Assembly: GCF_006483445.1 (NCBI RefSeq)
Contig: NZ_PPPT01000139.1
Coordinates: 1-45,642, forward strand
From: Bradyrhizobium guangdongense
Lineage (GTDB): Bacteria; Pseudomonadota; Alphaproteobacteria; Rhizobiales; Xanthobacteraceae
Direction of reading: 5' to 3'
DNA length: 45,642 nucleotides
In this document: piece by piece, positions 15,005 through 23,171 of the stretch
Numbering within the stretch: position 1 is the first letter of the stretch
How the letters are laid out: each line of letters begins with the position of its first letter
Translations under genes and position numbers: made by a program
Notes under the pieces: generated by a model
Databases searched by the model: none
What the model was told of the DNA's origin: nothing
What the model saw: only the letters and a program-made list of their open reading frames with translations

Positions 15005-15190
15005 CGTCGTCACTCCTGACGGTCTTTTCACGGTCCTTTTCGGTGTTAAGAAAGTCGGGAAAAGCAAATTCCCGCCGCAAAAAATATTCGGCGGCGGGGG
15101 CCTGTCAAGGCCCAGGCTGTCGCCAGATCCCGGAAGGCGCGCCAGCCGGCGCGCGGCATTTCGGTCGCCGCAAAAATTTTTTCGATCGCC

Positions 15191-15219
15191 CCTTGAAACG
15201 AATTGCCGCTTTTCTAATT
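15191..15219 (+). promoter_or_regulatory. RpoH-like heat-shock promoter of hsp20
   Basis: CCTTGAAA at 15191-15198 matches the conserved -35 of sigma-32 promoters. CTAATT at 15214-15219, 15 bases on, is a plausible -10. It lies about 137 bases before the hsp20 ATG, which leaves room for a long 5' leader holding the thermometer. Confidence 0.5.
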
Positions 15220-15239
15220 CATTTTTCGCCGCGAGAGCG

Positions 15240-15355
15240 GTGTGCCGGATGCTCTGATCGGGTCCGGCGCGGGCGCCGGGCCGGGGTCTTCGGACCTGCT
15301 CCGATTCCCTCCTTGCGCTCCTTCGTATCCATCTTGCTCTTTGGAGGACTTGGTT
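15240..15355 (+). promoter_or_regulatory. ROSE-like RNA thermometer in the hsp20 leader
   Basis: The leader is GC-rich and highly self-complementary (for example GCGCGGGCGCC near 15267). It ends with TTGCT at 15334-15338 just before the ribosome site GGAGGA at 15343-15348, eight bases before the ATG. A U-U/C-G-C-U element facing the Shine-Dalgarno sequence in the last hairpin is the hallmark of ROSE elements, which block translation of rhizobial small heat-shock genes at normal temperature. The full fold was not computed. Confidence 0.65.
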
Positions 15356-15817
15356 ATGAGGACCACCTTTGACTTCGCGCCCCTGTGGCGCTCCACCATC
15401 GGCTTCGACCATCTGGCCGGCCTCGTCGACAGCGCGCTCCGCCAGGCGACCGAGGACAACTATCCCCCCTACAACATCGAACGCTTCGGCGAGGACCACT
15501 ACCGGATCACGCTCGCCGTTGCCGGCTTCGGCGCCGACGATATCGTCGTGACGGCCGAGCAGAACGCGCTCACCATCGAGGGCAAGAAGCCCGACAAGGG
15601 AGCCGGCGAGTACCTGTATCAGGGCATCGCCGCGCGTCCGTTCCGGCGCGTGTTCAACCTGGCCGATTACGTCCAGGTGAAGGAGGCCTCGTTCCGCGAC
15701 GGGCTGCTGATCGTCGATCTCGTCCGTGAGGTGCCGGAAGCCATGAAGCCGCGCCGCATCCAGATCGCGGGCGGCGGTTCTTCCGTCTCGCAGATCGAGC
15801 AGAAGAAGGCGGCCTGA
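15356..15817 (+). CDS. Small heat-shock protein, Hsp20/alpha-crystallin family (class A, IbpA-like)
   Basis: ATP-independent holdase that binds unfolding proteins in the cytoplasm. The 153-residue product has an N-terminal arm beginning MRTTFDFAPLWRSTIGFD, as in IbpA-type proteins. The alpha-crystallin domain spans about residues 38-130 (PPYNIERFGEDHYRITLAVAG, then the conserved FNLADYV-x-DGLLIVDL end). A C-terminal RIQI provides the I-x-I oligomerisation motif. The ATG at 15356 has a strong GGAGGA site. It is predicted to be controlled twice, by an RpoH-like promoter and by the ROSE-like leader. Confidence 0.95.
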   Translation: MRTTFDFAPLWRSTIGFDHLAGLVDSALRQATEDNYPPYNIERFGEDHYRITLAVAGFGADDIVVTAEQNALTIEGKKPDKGAGEYLYQGIAARPFRRVFNLADYVQVKEASFRDGLLIVDLVREVPEAMKPRRIQIAGGGSSVSQIEQKKAA

Positions 15818-15873
15818 CGCTCGATCGAGGTTCACGGCGGAACGCGGCGCGCGCGAGCGCGGCCGCGCTCCCC

Positions 15874-15897
15874 GATGCATGCAATGATGCATGCAAT
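15874..15897. repeat. Tandem 12-bp direct repeat
   Basis: GATGCATGCAAT occurs twice in a row, perfectly, between hsp20 and the next small gene. Each unit contains the palindrome TGCATGCA. It could be a protein-binding site or simply a slippage product. Confidence 0.6.
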
Positions 15898-15936
15898 GAA
15901 GACATCCCGAGAAAGGAGTTTTGTGGGAGACAGAAG

Positions 15937-16266
15937 ATGACCAACGCCAACACGAATGCAGGCAATCTTCATCCACTCTTTCATCCGGCTGCGCACTATG
16001 CGTCTCCGGAAGACGTGCTCAATGACAGCGAGCTCACCGCGCCGGAAAAGCGGATCATCCTGTCGTCATGGGCCTCGGACATGTTCGCCGTCGAATCCTG
16101 CCCGGCGCTGCGCGAGATTCCGGGCATGGGTCACACGATCCGGCTCGCGGACATCCTTGCCGCGCTCCGGCAGCTCGACGGTGACGATGACGATCCTCCG
16201 CCGGGCGGAGGCGTGCCGATGCGGTTGCGGCGGCCCTGGGCCGCCGCACGGCGAAGGTCCGCATGA
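15937..16266 (+). CDS. Small conserved hypothetical protein downstream of hsp20
   Basis: A 109-residue protein: FHPAAHYASPEDVLNDSELTAPEKRIILSSWASDMFAVESCPALR, then IRLADILAALRQLDGDDDDPPPGG and a basic tail. The N-terminal pattern (a segment placed before a delta-type PEDVL-x(2)-SEL-x(2)-xEKR-x-ILxSWASD) is a short conserved unit I associate with small rhizobial proteins of unknown function. A purine-rich GGGAGACAGAAG precedes the ATG. It may share stress control with hsp20, 119 bases upstream. Confidence 0.7.
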   Translation: MTNANTNAGNLHPLFHPAAHYASPEDVLNDSELTAPEKRIILSSWASDMFAVESCPALREIPGMGHTIRLADILAALRQLDGDDDDPPPGGGVPMRLRRPWAAARRRSA

Positions 16267-16291
16267 TCGGGGCCGTTCACGGGAGCGCAAC

Positions 16292-16546
16292 ATGCAGCGC
16301 AGACGCTTCAAGCAAACGACCACCCTGGAAGAGCGCCTTGCCGGCGAGGCAAAGCGCCTTCGCGAAGACGCAAAATCGGTTCCGCCTGGGGCAGCGCGCG
16401 AGGCGATGCTGCGGAAGGCGAGACAGGCGGAGACCGGCGCACATTTTTCCGAATGGCTGCGGTCTCCCGATGCGACATCGAGCGCTGAGGCCGGCGCAGG
16501 CGAGGGGTCCGCAAGCCGGAGTATCAAACACGATCCTCCGCCATGA
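16292..16546 (+). CDS. Small basic helical protein, unknown
   Basis: An 84-residue protein. Residues 1-58 are highly charged and helical (RRRFKQTTTLEERLAGEAKR, then AREAMLRKARQAETGAHFSEWLRSP), followed by an Ala/Gly/Ser-rich tail. A GGGAG site precedes the ATG by about nine bases. The HxxEWLRSP ending is seen in many short alphaproteobacterial proteins without known function. It lies 25 bases after the preceding gene and is probably cotranscribed. Confidence 0.6.
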   Translation: MQRRRFKQTTTLEERLAGEAKRLREDAKSVPPGAAREAMLRKARQAETGAHFSEWLRSPDATSSAEAGAGEGSASRSIKHDPPP

Positions 16547-16596
16547 TTGGTGGGTCCGCGCGCGCCTTCGTTGAACGAAGACCACTCCGCGGCACC

Positions 16597-17061
16597 TCAC
16601 TCCTCGAAACGCTCCGATGGCTGAAGCAGCCGGAAGCGGGCGGTCCAGGCCCGGCGCAGCTCCGGCTCGCTCGCTCCGTCATCGTAGGCCGGCGACGTCA
16701 GCGGCAGCGCTCTTGTGACTGATATGGTCACGATGGCGCGGATGCGGTGTGCGAGCGAGCTGCGCAAGTGTGGGAGCAGCGTGTCAAAGGCGGGCTCGCC
16801 GCGTTCCACCACGGTCGCCGTGCCGGCAAAGCGATAGCCCTTGCGCACGAAAGCGTCGACGAAATTGACCTCGATGCGCGGATTGGCCTTGAGGTTCCGG
16901 ATCGTACCGGGCGAACGGATCTCGCCGAAGGCGATGGTGCGGTCGTCGAGCACGGCAAAGGTGCCCTTCGGCGAGACGTTCGGCGTCCCGTCGGGCGATG
17001 CGGTCGCGACGAAGCCGAGGCGCTGCTCCTCGATCAGCCGCTTCATGTCTGATGTCAGCAT
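16597..17061 (-). CDS. Pyridoxamine 5'-phosphate oxidase-like flavin-fold protein
   Basis: Predicted split-barrel FMN- or F420-type oxidoreductase. The ATG at 17061 gives 154 residues: MLTSDMKRLIEEQRLGFVAT, then SPDGTPNVSPKGTFAVLDD. The strand-turn-strand pattern ending FGEIRSPGTIRNLKANPRIEVNF is the typical PPOX core. The C-terminal 45 residues diverge. Members of this group reduce or sequester various flavin substrates; the exact substrate is not readable here. It lies convergent with the small-gene cluster. Confidence 0.85.
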   Translation of the reverse strand: MLTSDMKRLIEEQRLGFVATASPDGTPNVSPKGTFAVLDDRTIAFGEIRSPGTIRNLKANPRIEVNFVDAFVRKGYRFAGTATVVERGEPAFDTLLPHLRSSLAHRIRAIVTISVTRALPLTSPAYDDGASEPELRRAWTARFRLLQPSERFEE

Positions 17062-17199
17062 GGAACGACGGCTGCGCCGCACTCCGTCGTGACGAGGTCG
17101 TGTTGCTTCATGCGCCGCTCGCCGCCAGTGAGCTACTTGCGCAAATCTAGCAGATCGGCCGGGTTCCGGTAGGGCGAACCGGATTGCGCACGAGGGGGT

Positions 17200-17400
17200 T
17201 TACGGAAATTGCTCGGTCGCCGGCTCGGACACGCGCGTTGTTTCGACGCTGGCGCCGTCGTCGCCCCGGTGATCCGCGTACTCCTCCGCAAGGCGGATGA
17301 CATGATCCCTCGCGGATGCGTCGGAGATGCGGAGGAACGCCCGCACCAGCCTGAGGCCTTGGAGATGAAGCGCGGGTTCTGAGCGATCAGGTTCAGCCAT
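17200..17400 (-). CDS. Small hypothetical protein
   Basis: A 66-residue protein starting MAEPDRSEPALHLQGLRLVR, with a helical core RAFLRISDASARDHVIRLAEEYAD and a variable tail. The core resembles short rhizobial proteins with an R-A-F-L-R-I-x-D-x-x-A-R pattern. The ATG at 17400 is chosen because the sequence conserved in my recognition starts there. It is divergent from the broken winged-helix gene. Confidence 0.5.
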   Translation of the reverse strand: MAEPDRSEPALHLQGLRLVRAFLRISDASARDHVIRLAEEYADHRGDDGASVETTRVSEPATEQFP

Positions 17401-17639
17401 GGCGTCCGGGCCGCTGCGACATGTCAGGTGTGCCTCTCGATCGGCATCGGGCAGGAATCGGCGGCCCGTGCGGGTCGCGCATGCGGGCTCGTCACGGGCG
17501 ATTGCTGCACCTGCTCGGCCCATCCCAGAAGAAAGCGCAAACCCCTGATTTGCAACCATCAACATACCCATATTGGGTATGCGAAGTGCAGGGAAACCAT
17601 CTGCTTTCAGTTACAACGGGCAAAGCCGGTCACCGATTC

Positions 17640-18144
17640 ATGCGCAATTCATCCGATCTCACCCGAACCGTTTCACGACATACGCTGGCCTACATCCTGT
17701 ATTCGGTCAGCGAGATGCTTCGGCACTATACCGAGTTCGATCCGCTCGATCTGCTGATCGTCCACGCCGTCCTGAATGCGAACGTCATCAACGTCATGAA
17801 CGACCTCACCCTCGACGAGCGGTTTTCCGGCATCGATGCAGTCGAGCCGGATACCATCAAGCTAGGGGGTTTCGCGGGCCGCGCTGTCCCGTTTCCTGAG
17901 CTTGCCGCTGGAGACGGTGCGCCGCCGCGTCACGCGCCTGAAGCGCCTCGGGGTTCTCGTGGAGACCAAGTCCGGCCTGATCGTATCGGAGGAGAACGCA
18001 TTCAAGTTCGGCAACAACCATGAGCTCCAGAGGACGAACATGCTGCTGCTGAGAAAGTTGCTGCGTGATCTCGCTCGTGCCGGGATCAACGGACCCGATG
18101 ATCTCGGGACACGTGCCAGTTCCGAAGCGCGACGGTCGAAATAG
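17640..18144 (+). pseudogene. Winged-helix transcription factor gene with a +1 frameshift
   Basis: The first frame from ATG 17640 encodes MRNSSDLTRTVSRHTLAYIL and continues to EPDTIKLG near 17866. The second frame continues with VSRAALSRFLSLPLETVRRR and a winged helix to the stop at 18144 (VTRLKRLGVLVETKSGLIVS). A run of five G (17865-17869) separates them. Four G would restore a single ~167-residue protein. The helix-turn-helix (LSRFLSLPLETVRRRVTRLKR) is intact, so the product would be a small DNA-binding regulator. It lies 12 bases before an AraC-type gene. A sequencing error in the G-run, or a true loss, are both possible. Confidence 0.7.
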
Positions 18145-18156
18145 GTCGAAAAGCGC

Positions 18157-19194
18157 GTGCCGCAGTCCCTTCATATCGACCCTGCATCAGGTACGGCGGC
18201 GAAAGATCCGTGGGGACCCCTCGATGCGCTGCTGCGGGCGCTCAAGCCGTCTCCGGCACTCGAGCTCGAGCGGATCGACATCGATCATTTCCAGCCGAGT
18301 GAAAGCAATGCCTGGGCGGTGAGCGTGCCTCTGGCGTTCGCCACGACGCCGATCATACGGGCGAAGCTGAATCTTCCGGGCGTGACGTTGTCATTGATGA
18401 GAACGTTCCCGCGCGTCGTGCGCGGCTACCGGCTGCCGGATGACCTGCTGGTGGTGGTGCCGATGGACGACGTCTCCTCCGCACGTATCAACGGCGAGGC
18501 GATCGGAAGCTCCATCGTCGTGCTGAAGGGCAGCCCGGATTGCGTCGGCTACGAACCGCAGGGGCGGGTCATCGCGATCGTCCGCCTGCGGCGTCAGGAT
18601 GCACGGGAATCCTGGATGAGCCTCAAGGATGGTTGTCATCTGGTCGATCCGCCCCCCGCCAGCCTGTTCTGGCTGCGTCGCCTGATCCTGACCGCGGTGG
18701 ATGCCGCGGCGAAACAGCCGGAAGTGTTCGTCAGCGCGGGCGTAGACCGGACCATCGCCGGTTCGCTCGTGAACATGCTGAAGCCGCTGATCGGCCTGCC
18801 GTCGCGGAATGCGAGGGCGCATCCGTCGCTCGGCAAATATCGAACGATCGTCCAGCGCATGGAGGATGCCGTCCGCCAGGATCCGGAAGGAACCTATCAC
18901 CTCACGGACCTGGCGCGGCATGTCGGCGTGCCGGTCCGCACGCTTCAGAACGCGAGCAAGACGATCTGCGGGCAGAGCCCGCGCCGCTATGCGCATATTC
19001 TGCGGCTCTGGTCCGTTCGCCGGCAACTGCTCTCGGGTTCCGCCGGCGTCATCGTGAAGACGGTCGCGATGATGCAGGGCTTTCGGCATCTCGGCGAGTT
19101 CTCGGCCAGCTACAAGGCCGCATTCGGCGAGATGCCATCCGAGACGCTGGCGCGAGCCCGGTCCAAGAGCCGGCGGATGGCGGGCGTATCGTAG
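18157..19194 (+). CDS. AraC-family transcriptional regulator
   Basis: A 345-residue regulator. The N-terminal ~220 residues form an AraC_binding-like sensing domain (FATTPIIRAKLNLPGVTLSL, and later GYEPQGRVIAIVRLRRQDA). The C-terminal ~105 residues form the double helix-turn-helix: YHLTDLARHVGVPVRTLQNASKT, then VKTVAMMQGFRHLGEFSASY and a final FGEMPSETL. The GTG at 18157 follows the frameshifted winged-helix gene by 12 bases, so the pair may have been one operon. Its target is unknown; it faces the secreted small protein gene convergently. Confidence 0.9.
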   Translation: MPQSLHIDPASGTAAKDPWGPLDALLRALKPSPALELERIDIDHFQPSESNAWAVSVPLAFATTPIIRAKLNLPGVTLSLMRTFPRVVRGYRLPDDLLVVVPMDDVSSARINGEAIGSSIVVLKGSPDCVGYEPQGRVIAIVRLRRQDARESWMSLKDGCHLVDPPPASLFWLRRLILTAVDAAAKQPEVFVSAGVDRTIAGSLVNMLKPLIGLPSRNARAHPSLGKYRTIVQRMEDAVRQDPEGTYHLTDLARHVGVPVRTLQNASKTICGQSPRRYAHILRLWSVRRQLLSGSAGVIVKTVAMMQGFRHLGEFSASYKAAFGEMPSETLARARSKSRRMAGVS

Positions 19195-19224
19195 GATGCG
19201 CCACGGGTGTCACAAAGCCGGCCC

Positions 19225-19494
19225 TTAACGCCGCACGCCGACGCGATTGATGCCGCCATTGAGATTGGTCGCGCTCGCCGTGCCGGCTCGCACCGCCGCG
19301 CGCGCCACCGGGCGTGGCCGGAGCACGACGCCGGCCCGCGCAACGCAACTGGGCGGATAGTCGATGTACTGGCAATAGACGACGGCTGCGGCCGGTGCCG
19401 GCGTGAACGTGACGCCCGCAATGCCCAAGAGGGCGCTGGCGGCAATCCCCGCAACGGTCATGGACCCGATCGAAAGACGCTTCCTCGCATGCAT
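19225..19494 (-). CDS. Small secreted protein, unknown
   Basis: An 89-residue protein with a clear signal peptide (MHARKRLSIGSMTVAGIAAS, then a hydrophobic stretch, cleavage near APAAA). The short mature part holds two Cys (YCQYIDYPPSCVARAG) and is Arg/Ala-rich (GVVLRPRPVARAAVRAG). An ideal AAAGGAG site precedes the ATG by seven bases. Proteins of this kind with a VYC-x(2)-IDYP-x-CV-x-RAG-V-x-L motif recur in Bradyrhizobium without known role. Confidence 0.75.
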   Translation of the reverse strand: MHARKRLSIGSMTVAGIAASALLGIAGVTFTPAPAAAVVYCQYIDYPPSCVARAGVVLRPRPVARAAVRAGTASATNLNGGINRVGVRR

Positions 19495-19653
19495 GGGAAT
19501 ACTCCTTTTTCGCGCGCGCGAACCAAAGGTAAGCCGCCGCTTCAGCGACGCGAAGGAGTAAGGCTGCGTCCAGCACCGGGAACGTTGACGTAGATCAAGG
19601 TCGGCTGCGACCTCGCGCGAGGTTTCTTGTCGCAACGCCGGGATGACGCGCGG

Positions 19654-20631
19654 CTATTCCGGCTCGATGCCGAGCCCCTGAATGATCTTGCCGGACGAGG
19701 CGAGCTGCTCGTCGAGGAAACGCTTGGCGCCCTTCGGCGTGACGGCATCGCCGACGCGGACGTCGAAGCCGAGCGTGGGCGCGCGCTCGCGCACCTCTGG
19801 CGATTCCAGTGCTTTTGCAATCTCGGCGCTCAGCCGGTCGACGATGTCGGCGGGCGTGCCGACCGGTGCCAGGAACATGAACCAGCCCTGCAGATCGACG
19901 CTTTGCAGCGTCTCCGAGATCGCGGGGACATCGGGCAGGGACCCGATCCGCTTGGCGCCCGCAACGGCGATCGGCCGGAGCGTGCCTGCCGCGATGAAGG
20001 CTTCCGCGATGGAGGCGGCCTGGATCGTCACCTGGATGCGGCCGGAGATGGCGTCCTGCACCGCGTTGGTGGTCGTGTTGTAGGGGATGAGGACGAAGCC
20101 GGTGCCGGCGTGCTTGTTGATGGCCTGCGCGATCAGGCCGGAGAGGTTGCGCGCGCCGTCCACCGCGAGGCTCAACGAGCCCGGTGCTGACTTCTCGAGC
20201 TTGATCAGCTCGGGCAGCGTTTTGGCCTTCACCTCCGGATTGACGAGCAGGACATGGTTGCTCTTGGCCGCCATCGCGACCGGGATGAAGTCCTTGACGG
20301 GATCGTAGGGCAGCTTCTTGAAGGTGTAGGGATTGGTGACGAGCGCGGCCGATGTCGCAAACAGGAACGTGTAGCCGTCGGGCGTCGCGCGCGCGACCGC
20401 CTGCGTGCCGACGAGGTTGGCGGCGCCGGGCTTGTTCTCGACGACGAATTGCTGGCCGAGGGCGCGCGACAATTTTTCCGTGATGAGGCGGCACATCACG
20501 TCCGGACTGTTGCCGGCCGGCTGTGGCACCACGACCGTCACCGGCCGCTGGGGCCAGCCTTGCGCGAATGCGGGAAGGGAGACGCAAAGCGCGGCGCCGG
20601 CGAGCAGCAGACGTCGAGAGAGTTTTGACAT
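19654..20631 (-). CDS. Tripartite tricarboxylate transporter substrate-binding protein (Bug/TctC family)
   Basis: Periplasmic binding protein that captures a carboxylate or aromatic-derived solute. The 325-residue product has a signal peptide (SRRLLLAGAALCVSLPAFAQ), then the family pattern WPQRPVTVVVPQPAGNSPDV and VVENKPGAANLVGTQAVAR, and later SLPDVPAISE. No membrane subunits (TctA/TctB) accompany it, as is common for orphan Bug proteins. It ends a catabolic operon, 87 bases after the FAH gene, and probably handles the substrate of that pathway. Confidence 0.92.
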   Translation of the reverse strand: MSKLSRRLLLAGAALCVSLPAFAQGWPQRPVTVVVPQPAGNSPDVMCRLITEKLSRALGQQFVVENKPGAANLVGTQAVARATPDGYTFLFATSAALVTNPYTFKKLPYDPVKDFIPVAMAAKSNHVLLVNPEVKAKTLPELIKLEKSAPGSLSLAVDGARNLSGLIAQAINKHAGTGFVLIPYNTTTNAVQDAISGRIQVTIQAASIAEAFIAAGTLRPIAVAGAKRIGSLPDVPAISETLQSVDLQGWFMFLAPVGTPADIVDRLSAEIAKALESPEVRERAPTLGFDVRVGDAVTPKGAKRFLDEQLASSGKIIQGLGIEPE

Positions 20632-20718
20632 TGGTGTTCCTCCTGGAAGTCGCCACTTCGCGGGCGTTTGTTTTGCTCTGAGGGCAGCAGCCCGCGGTCG
20701 CTGGCTGCCACCGTTCGA

Positions 20719-21564
20719 TCAGGTTTCGTCGACGATGGTGTTCTTGAGCACGCCGAGGCGCTCGACCTCGATCTCGACGACATCGCCGGGCTTCATCCAG
20801 AGCGGCGGCTCGCGCCGCGCGCCGACGCCGCCGGGCGTTCCGCTGACGATGACGTCGCCGGGCTCGAGCCGCGTGAAGGTGGAGCAATATTCGATCTGGC
20901 GCGGGATATCGAAGATCATCTGCTTGATCCGCGCTTCCTGCATCACCTGGCCGTTGAGACGGGTCTGCAGCTTCAACTCGGCGAGCTCGCCGAGCTCGTC
21001 CGGCGTCATCATCCAGGGCCCGAACGCGCCGGTGTCAGGGAAATTCTTGCCCGGCGTGAACTGATGCGTGTGACGCTGGAAATCGCGGATGCTGCCGTCA
21101 TTGTAGCAGGCATAGCCGGCGACATGGCTCATGGCATCTGCGCGCGAAATGTAACGGCCGGCCTTGCCGATGATGACCGCGAGCTCGCCCTCGAAATCGA
21201 GGTCGGTCGAGACGCGTGGCCGCACGATCGGCTGCAAATGTCCGGTCTGGCTGTTGGCATAGCGCGCGAAGATGGTGGGGTGCTCGACCTCGGCGCGGCC
21301 GGTTTCCTTGCGATGCGTCTCGTAGTTCAGGCCGACGCACAGGATCTTGTCGGGGTTCGGAATGACCGGCAGCCATCTGACCTTCGAGACCGGCGTGCTG
21401 GTTGAAGTGGATTTTGCATCCGCAACGCCGGCGAGCCGCGCGCCGATGGCCGCTCGGAGATCGGCATAGCGGCCATTAAGCGCCGCGCCGACATCGAAGA
21501 AGGTCTCGCCTTCGACGATGCCCCAGGTGGTGCGGTCGTCGATCGCTACAGTGGCTAGTTTCAC
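20719..21564 (-). CDS. Fumarylacetoacetate hydrolase-family enzyme
   Basis: Predicted Mg2+-dependent C-C hydrolase, isomerase or decarboxylase in aromatic degradation. The 281-residue product carries the family core: CVGLNYETHRKE, then the metal ligands in DFEGELAVIIGK (E125 and E127), the partner Asp in CYNDGSIRDFQ (D156) and the C-terminal DVIVSGTPGGVGARREPP. The GTG start shares GTGA with the stop of the FAD monooxygenase, so the genes are translationally coupled. Substrate could be an acylpyruvate from ring cleavage or a hydroxylated ring fragment. Confidence 0.93.
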   Translation of the reverse strand: MKLATVAIDDRTTWGIVEGETFFDVGAALNGRYADLRAAIGARLAGVADAKSTSTSTPVSKVRWLPVIPNPDKILCVGLNYETHRKETGRAEVEHPTIFARYANSQTGHLQPIVRPRVSTDLDFEGELAVIIGKAGRYISRADAMSHVAGYACYNDGSIRDFQRHTHQFTPGKNFPDTGAFGPWMMTPDELGELAELKLQTRLNGQVMQEARIKQMIFDIPRQIEYCSTFTRLEPGDVIVSGTPGGVGARREPPLWMKPGDVVEIEVERLGVLKNTIVDET

Positions 21565-23171
21565 GGAGTTCTCTCCATTCTCGGATCGGGAAAATTGTCG
21601 GCTTGATCGGCCGTGGTGCCGCGAAGACGCGCGTTGATCTCGTCCAGGAGATCGGCGAGCTCCTTGGCATTGCGCGCGGTGCCGAAGACGTAGTGGTCGG
21701 GTCGAACGATTGCGGCGACGACGCCGTGACGGTCGAACCAGTTTGCGAGCACGCCCTCGGTCTCTTCGAGCGCATCCGGCGTACCGGGAGGTGCGATTGC
21801 GGCTGCCGACAGGTTGGGTTGCGCGGCGCAGAGCGCGAGGAGGGCGGCGGCCTCACTGTGGCGACCGTCGATCAAGACGCGCAGGCCTGGTCCGACCACC
21901 TCGTCGAGCAAGCGCACGGCGCCTTCGCTTGCGACGCGCGGCTGCGGAAACAGGCTGCCGCATGCGGGGCTCTCGTGCTGCGCGAGGAAGCCCGCGCGGA
22001 GCGGCGGAATGATCTCCTGTCGCGTGATCTGCAATGGCTTGCCGCCGCCTTGCGCCAGCAGTTGCGCATCGCGCCGGCGTGCCGCGGCAACATCGCGCTC
22101 GCAGATTGCTTGGCCGATCGCCTTGATCTTGCCGGTCAGCTCGATCACGTGCTGCTTGCGCTCGACGGTGTAGCTGTCGAGCAGGCTGTCGGGCGATGTG
22201 CCCCTCAGCACGCGATCAAGCTTCCAGACCACATTGGTGGCGTCGCGCAGGCCCTGGCACATGCCCTGGCCGATGAAGGGCGGTTGCTGATGCGCGGCAT
22301 CGCCGGCGATCAGGATCTTTCCGTTGCGCCAGTTGTCGGCAACGAGGGCGTGGAAGCGGTAGGACGCGGCGCGCCACAACTCGCCGTCCTGCTGATTGAG
22401 CCAGGGCGCGAGCAGCTTCCAGACATTCTCCGGCCGTTCCATCTGTCGCGCGTCTTCGCCCGGCAGCAGCATGATCTCCCAGCGGCGATGGTTTTTCGGG
22501 CCGATGAGGAAGCTGACGGGACGCGCGGGGTTGCAGAATTGCGCGGAGCATTGCGGAAGTTTGTGAAGCGCGTCCTCATTCACGCGCATGTCGACCACGA
22601 GCCAGGGTTCGTCGAAGACGAGGTCCTCGAGCGCGAGGCCTGCGATCTCGCGCACAATGCTCGATGCGCCGTCGCAGCCGAGCACGTAGCGCGCCGTCAC
22701 CGAACGAAGCTGTCCGTTCGCGCCCTTCAGCTTCGCTTCGACGCGATCGGGCGTTTGCACGAGATCGAGCAGCTCGACGCCGAGCTCGGCCCGCACGTTG
22801 GAAAAGCTGGTGGCATGGCGGCGCAGCTCGACTTCGACCGCGGGCTGGCTGAACACCATGCTCGGCGTGTAACCGAGCGGATAGGGCTTTGCGACCATGT
22901 CGATGCGCCGGATCAACTGGCCGTCGACGCCAAAATGCTCCGATGCAGTGAAGGGCTCGATATAGGGTGCGATCGCGCCAGCGAGGCCCATATTGTCAAA
23001 ATGGCGAAAGATCTCGTGATCGAGCGCGATTGCGCGCGGCTTGTCGTAGACGTCAGTGAGGCGGTCGATCACCAGCGTGCGATGGCTGAGGCGGCCGAGC
23101 AGGCCGGCGGCCACTGCGCCGGTCGGCCCGAAGCCGACGATCAGCACGTCATGGTCGGTGGCATCACGCAT
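21561..23171 (-). CDS. FAD-dependent aromatic monooxygenase (MhpA-like)
   Basis: Class A flavin hydroxylase of a phenolic ring using NAD(P)H and O2. From ATG 23171 it has 536 residues. The FAD-binding Rossmann motif is VLIVGFGPTGAVAAGLLGRL near the start. The conserved DG motif is LGCDGASSIVRE, and the second FAD motif is ILIAGDAAHQQPPFIGQGMC. The C-terminal ~150 residues are the thioredoxin-like region of the phenol hydroxylase group. It overlaps the upstream dioxygenase-like gene by 8 bases and the FAH gene by 3, which supports a single pathway. The nearest recognisable type is 3-(3-hydroxyphenyl)propionate hydroxylase. Confidence 0.92.
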   Translation of the reverse strand: MRDATDHDVLIVGFGPTGAVAAGLLGRLSHRTLVIDRLTDVYDKPRAIALDHEIFRHFDNMGLAGAIAPYIEPFTASEHFGVDGQLIRRIDMVAKPYPLGYTPSMVFSQPAVEVELRRHATSFSNVRAELGVELLDLVQTPDRVEAKLKGANGQLRSVTARYVLGCDGASSIVREIAGLALEDLVFDEPWLVVDMRVNEDALHKLPQCSAQFCNPARPVSFLIGPKNHRRWEIMLLPGEDARQMERPENVWKLLAPWLNQQDGELWRAASYRFHALVADNWRNGKILIAGDAAHQQPPFIGQGMCQGLRDATNVVWKLDRVLRGTSPDSLLDSYTVERKQHVIELTGKIKAIGQAICERDVAAARRRDAQLLAQGGGKPLQITRQEIIPPLRAGFLAQHESPACGSLFPQPRVASEGAVRLLDEVVGPGLRVLIDGRHSEAAALLALCAAQPNLSAAAIAPPGTPDALEETEGVLANWFDRHGVVAAIVRPDHYVFGTARNAKELADLLDEINARLRGTTADQADNFPDPRMERTP

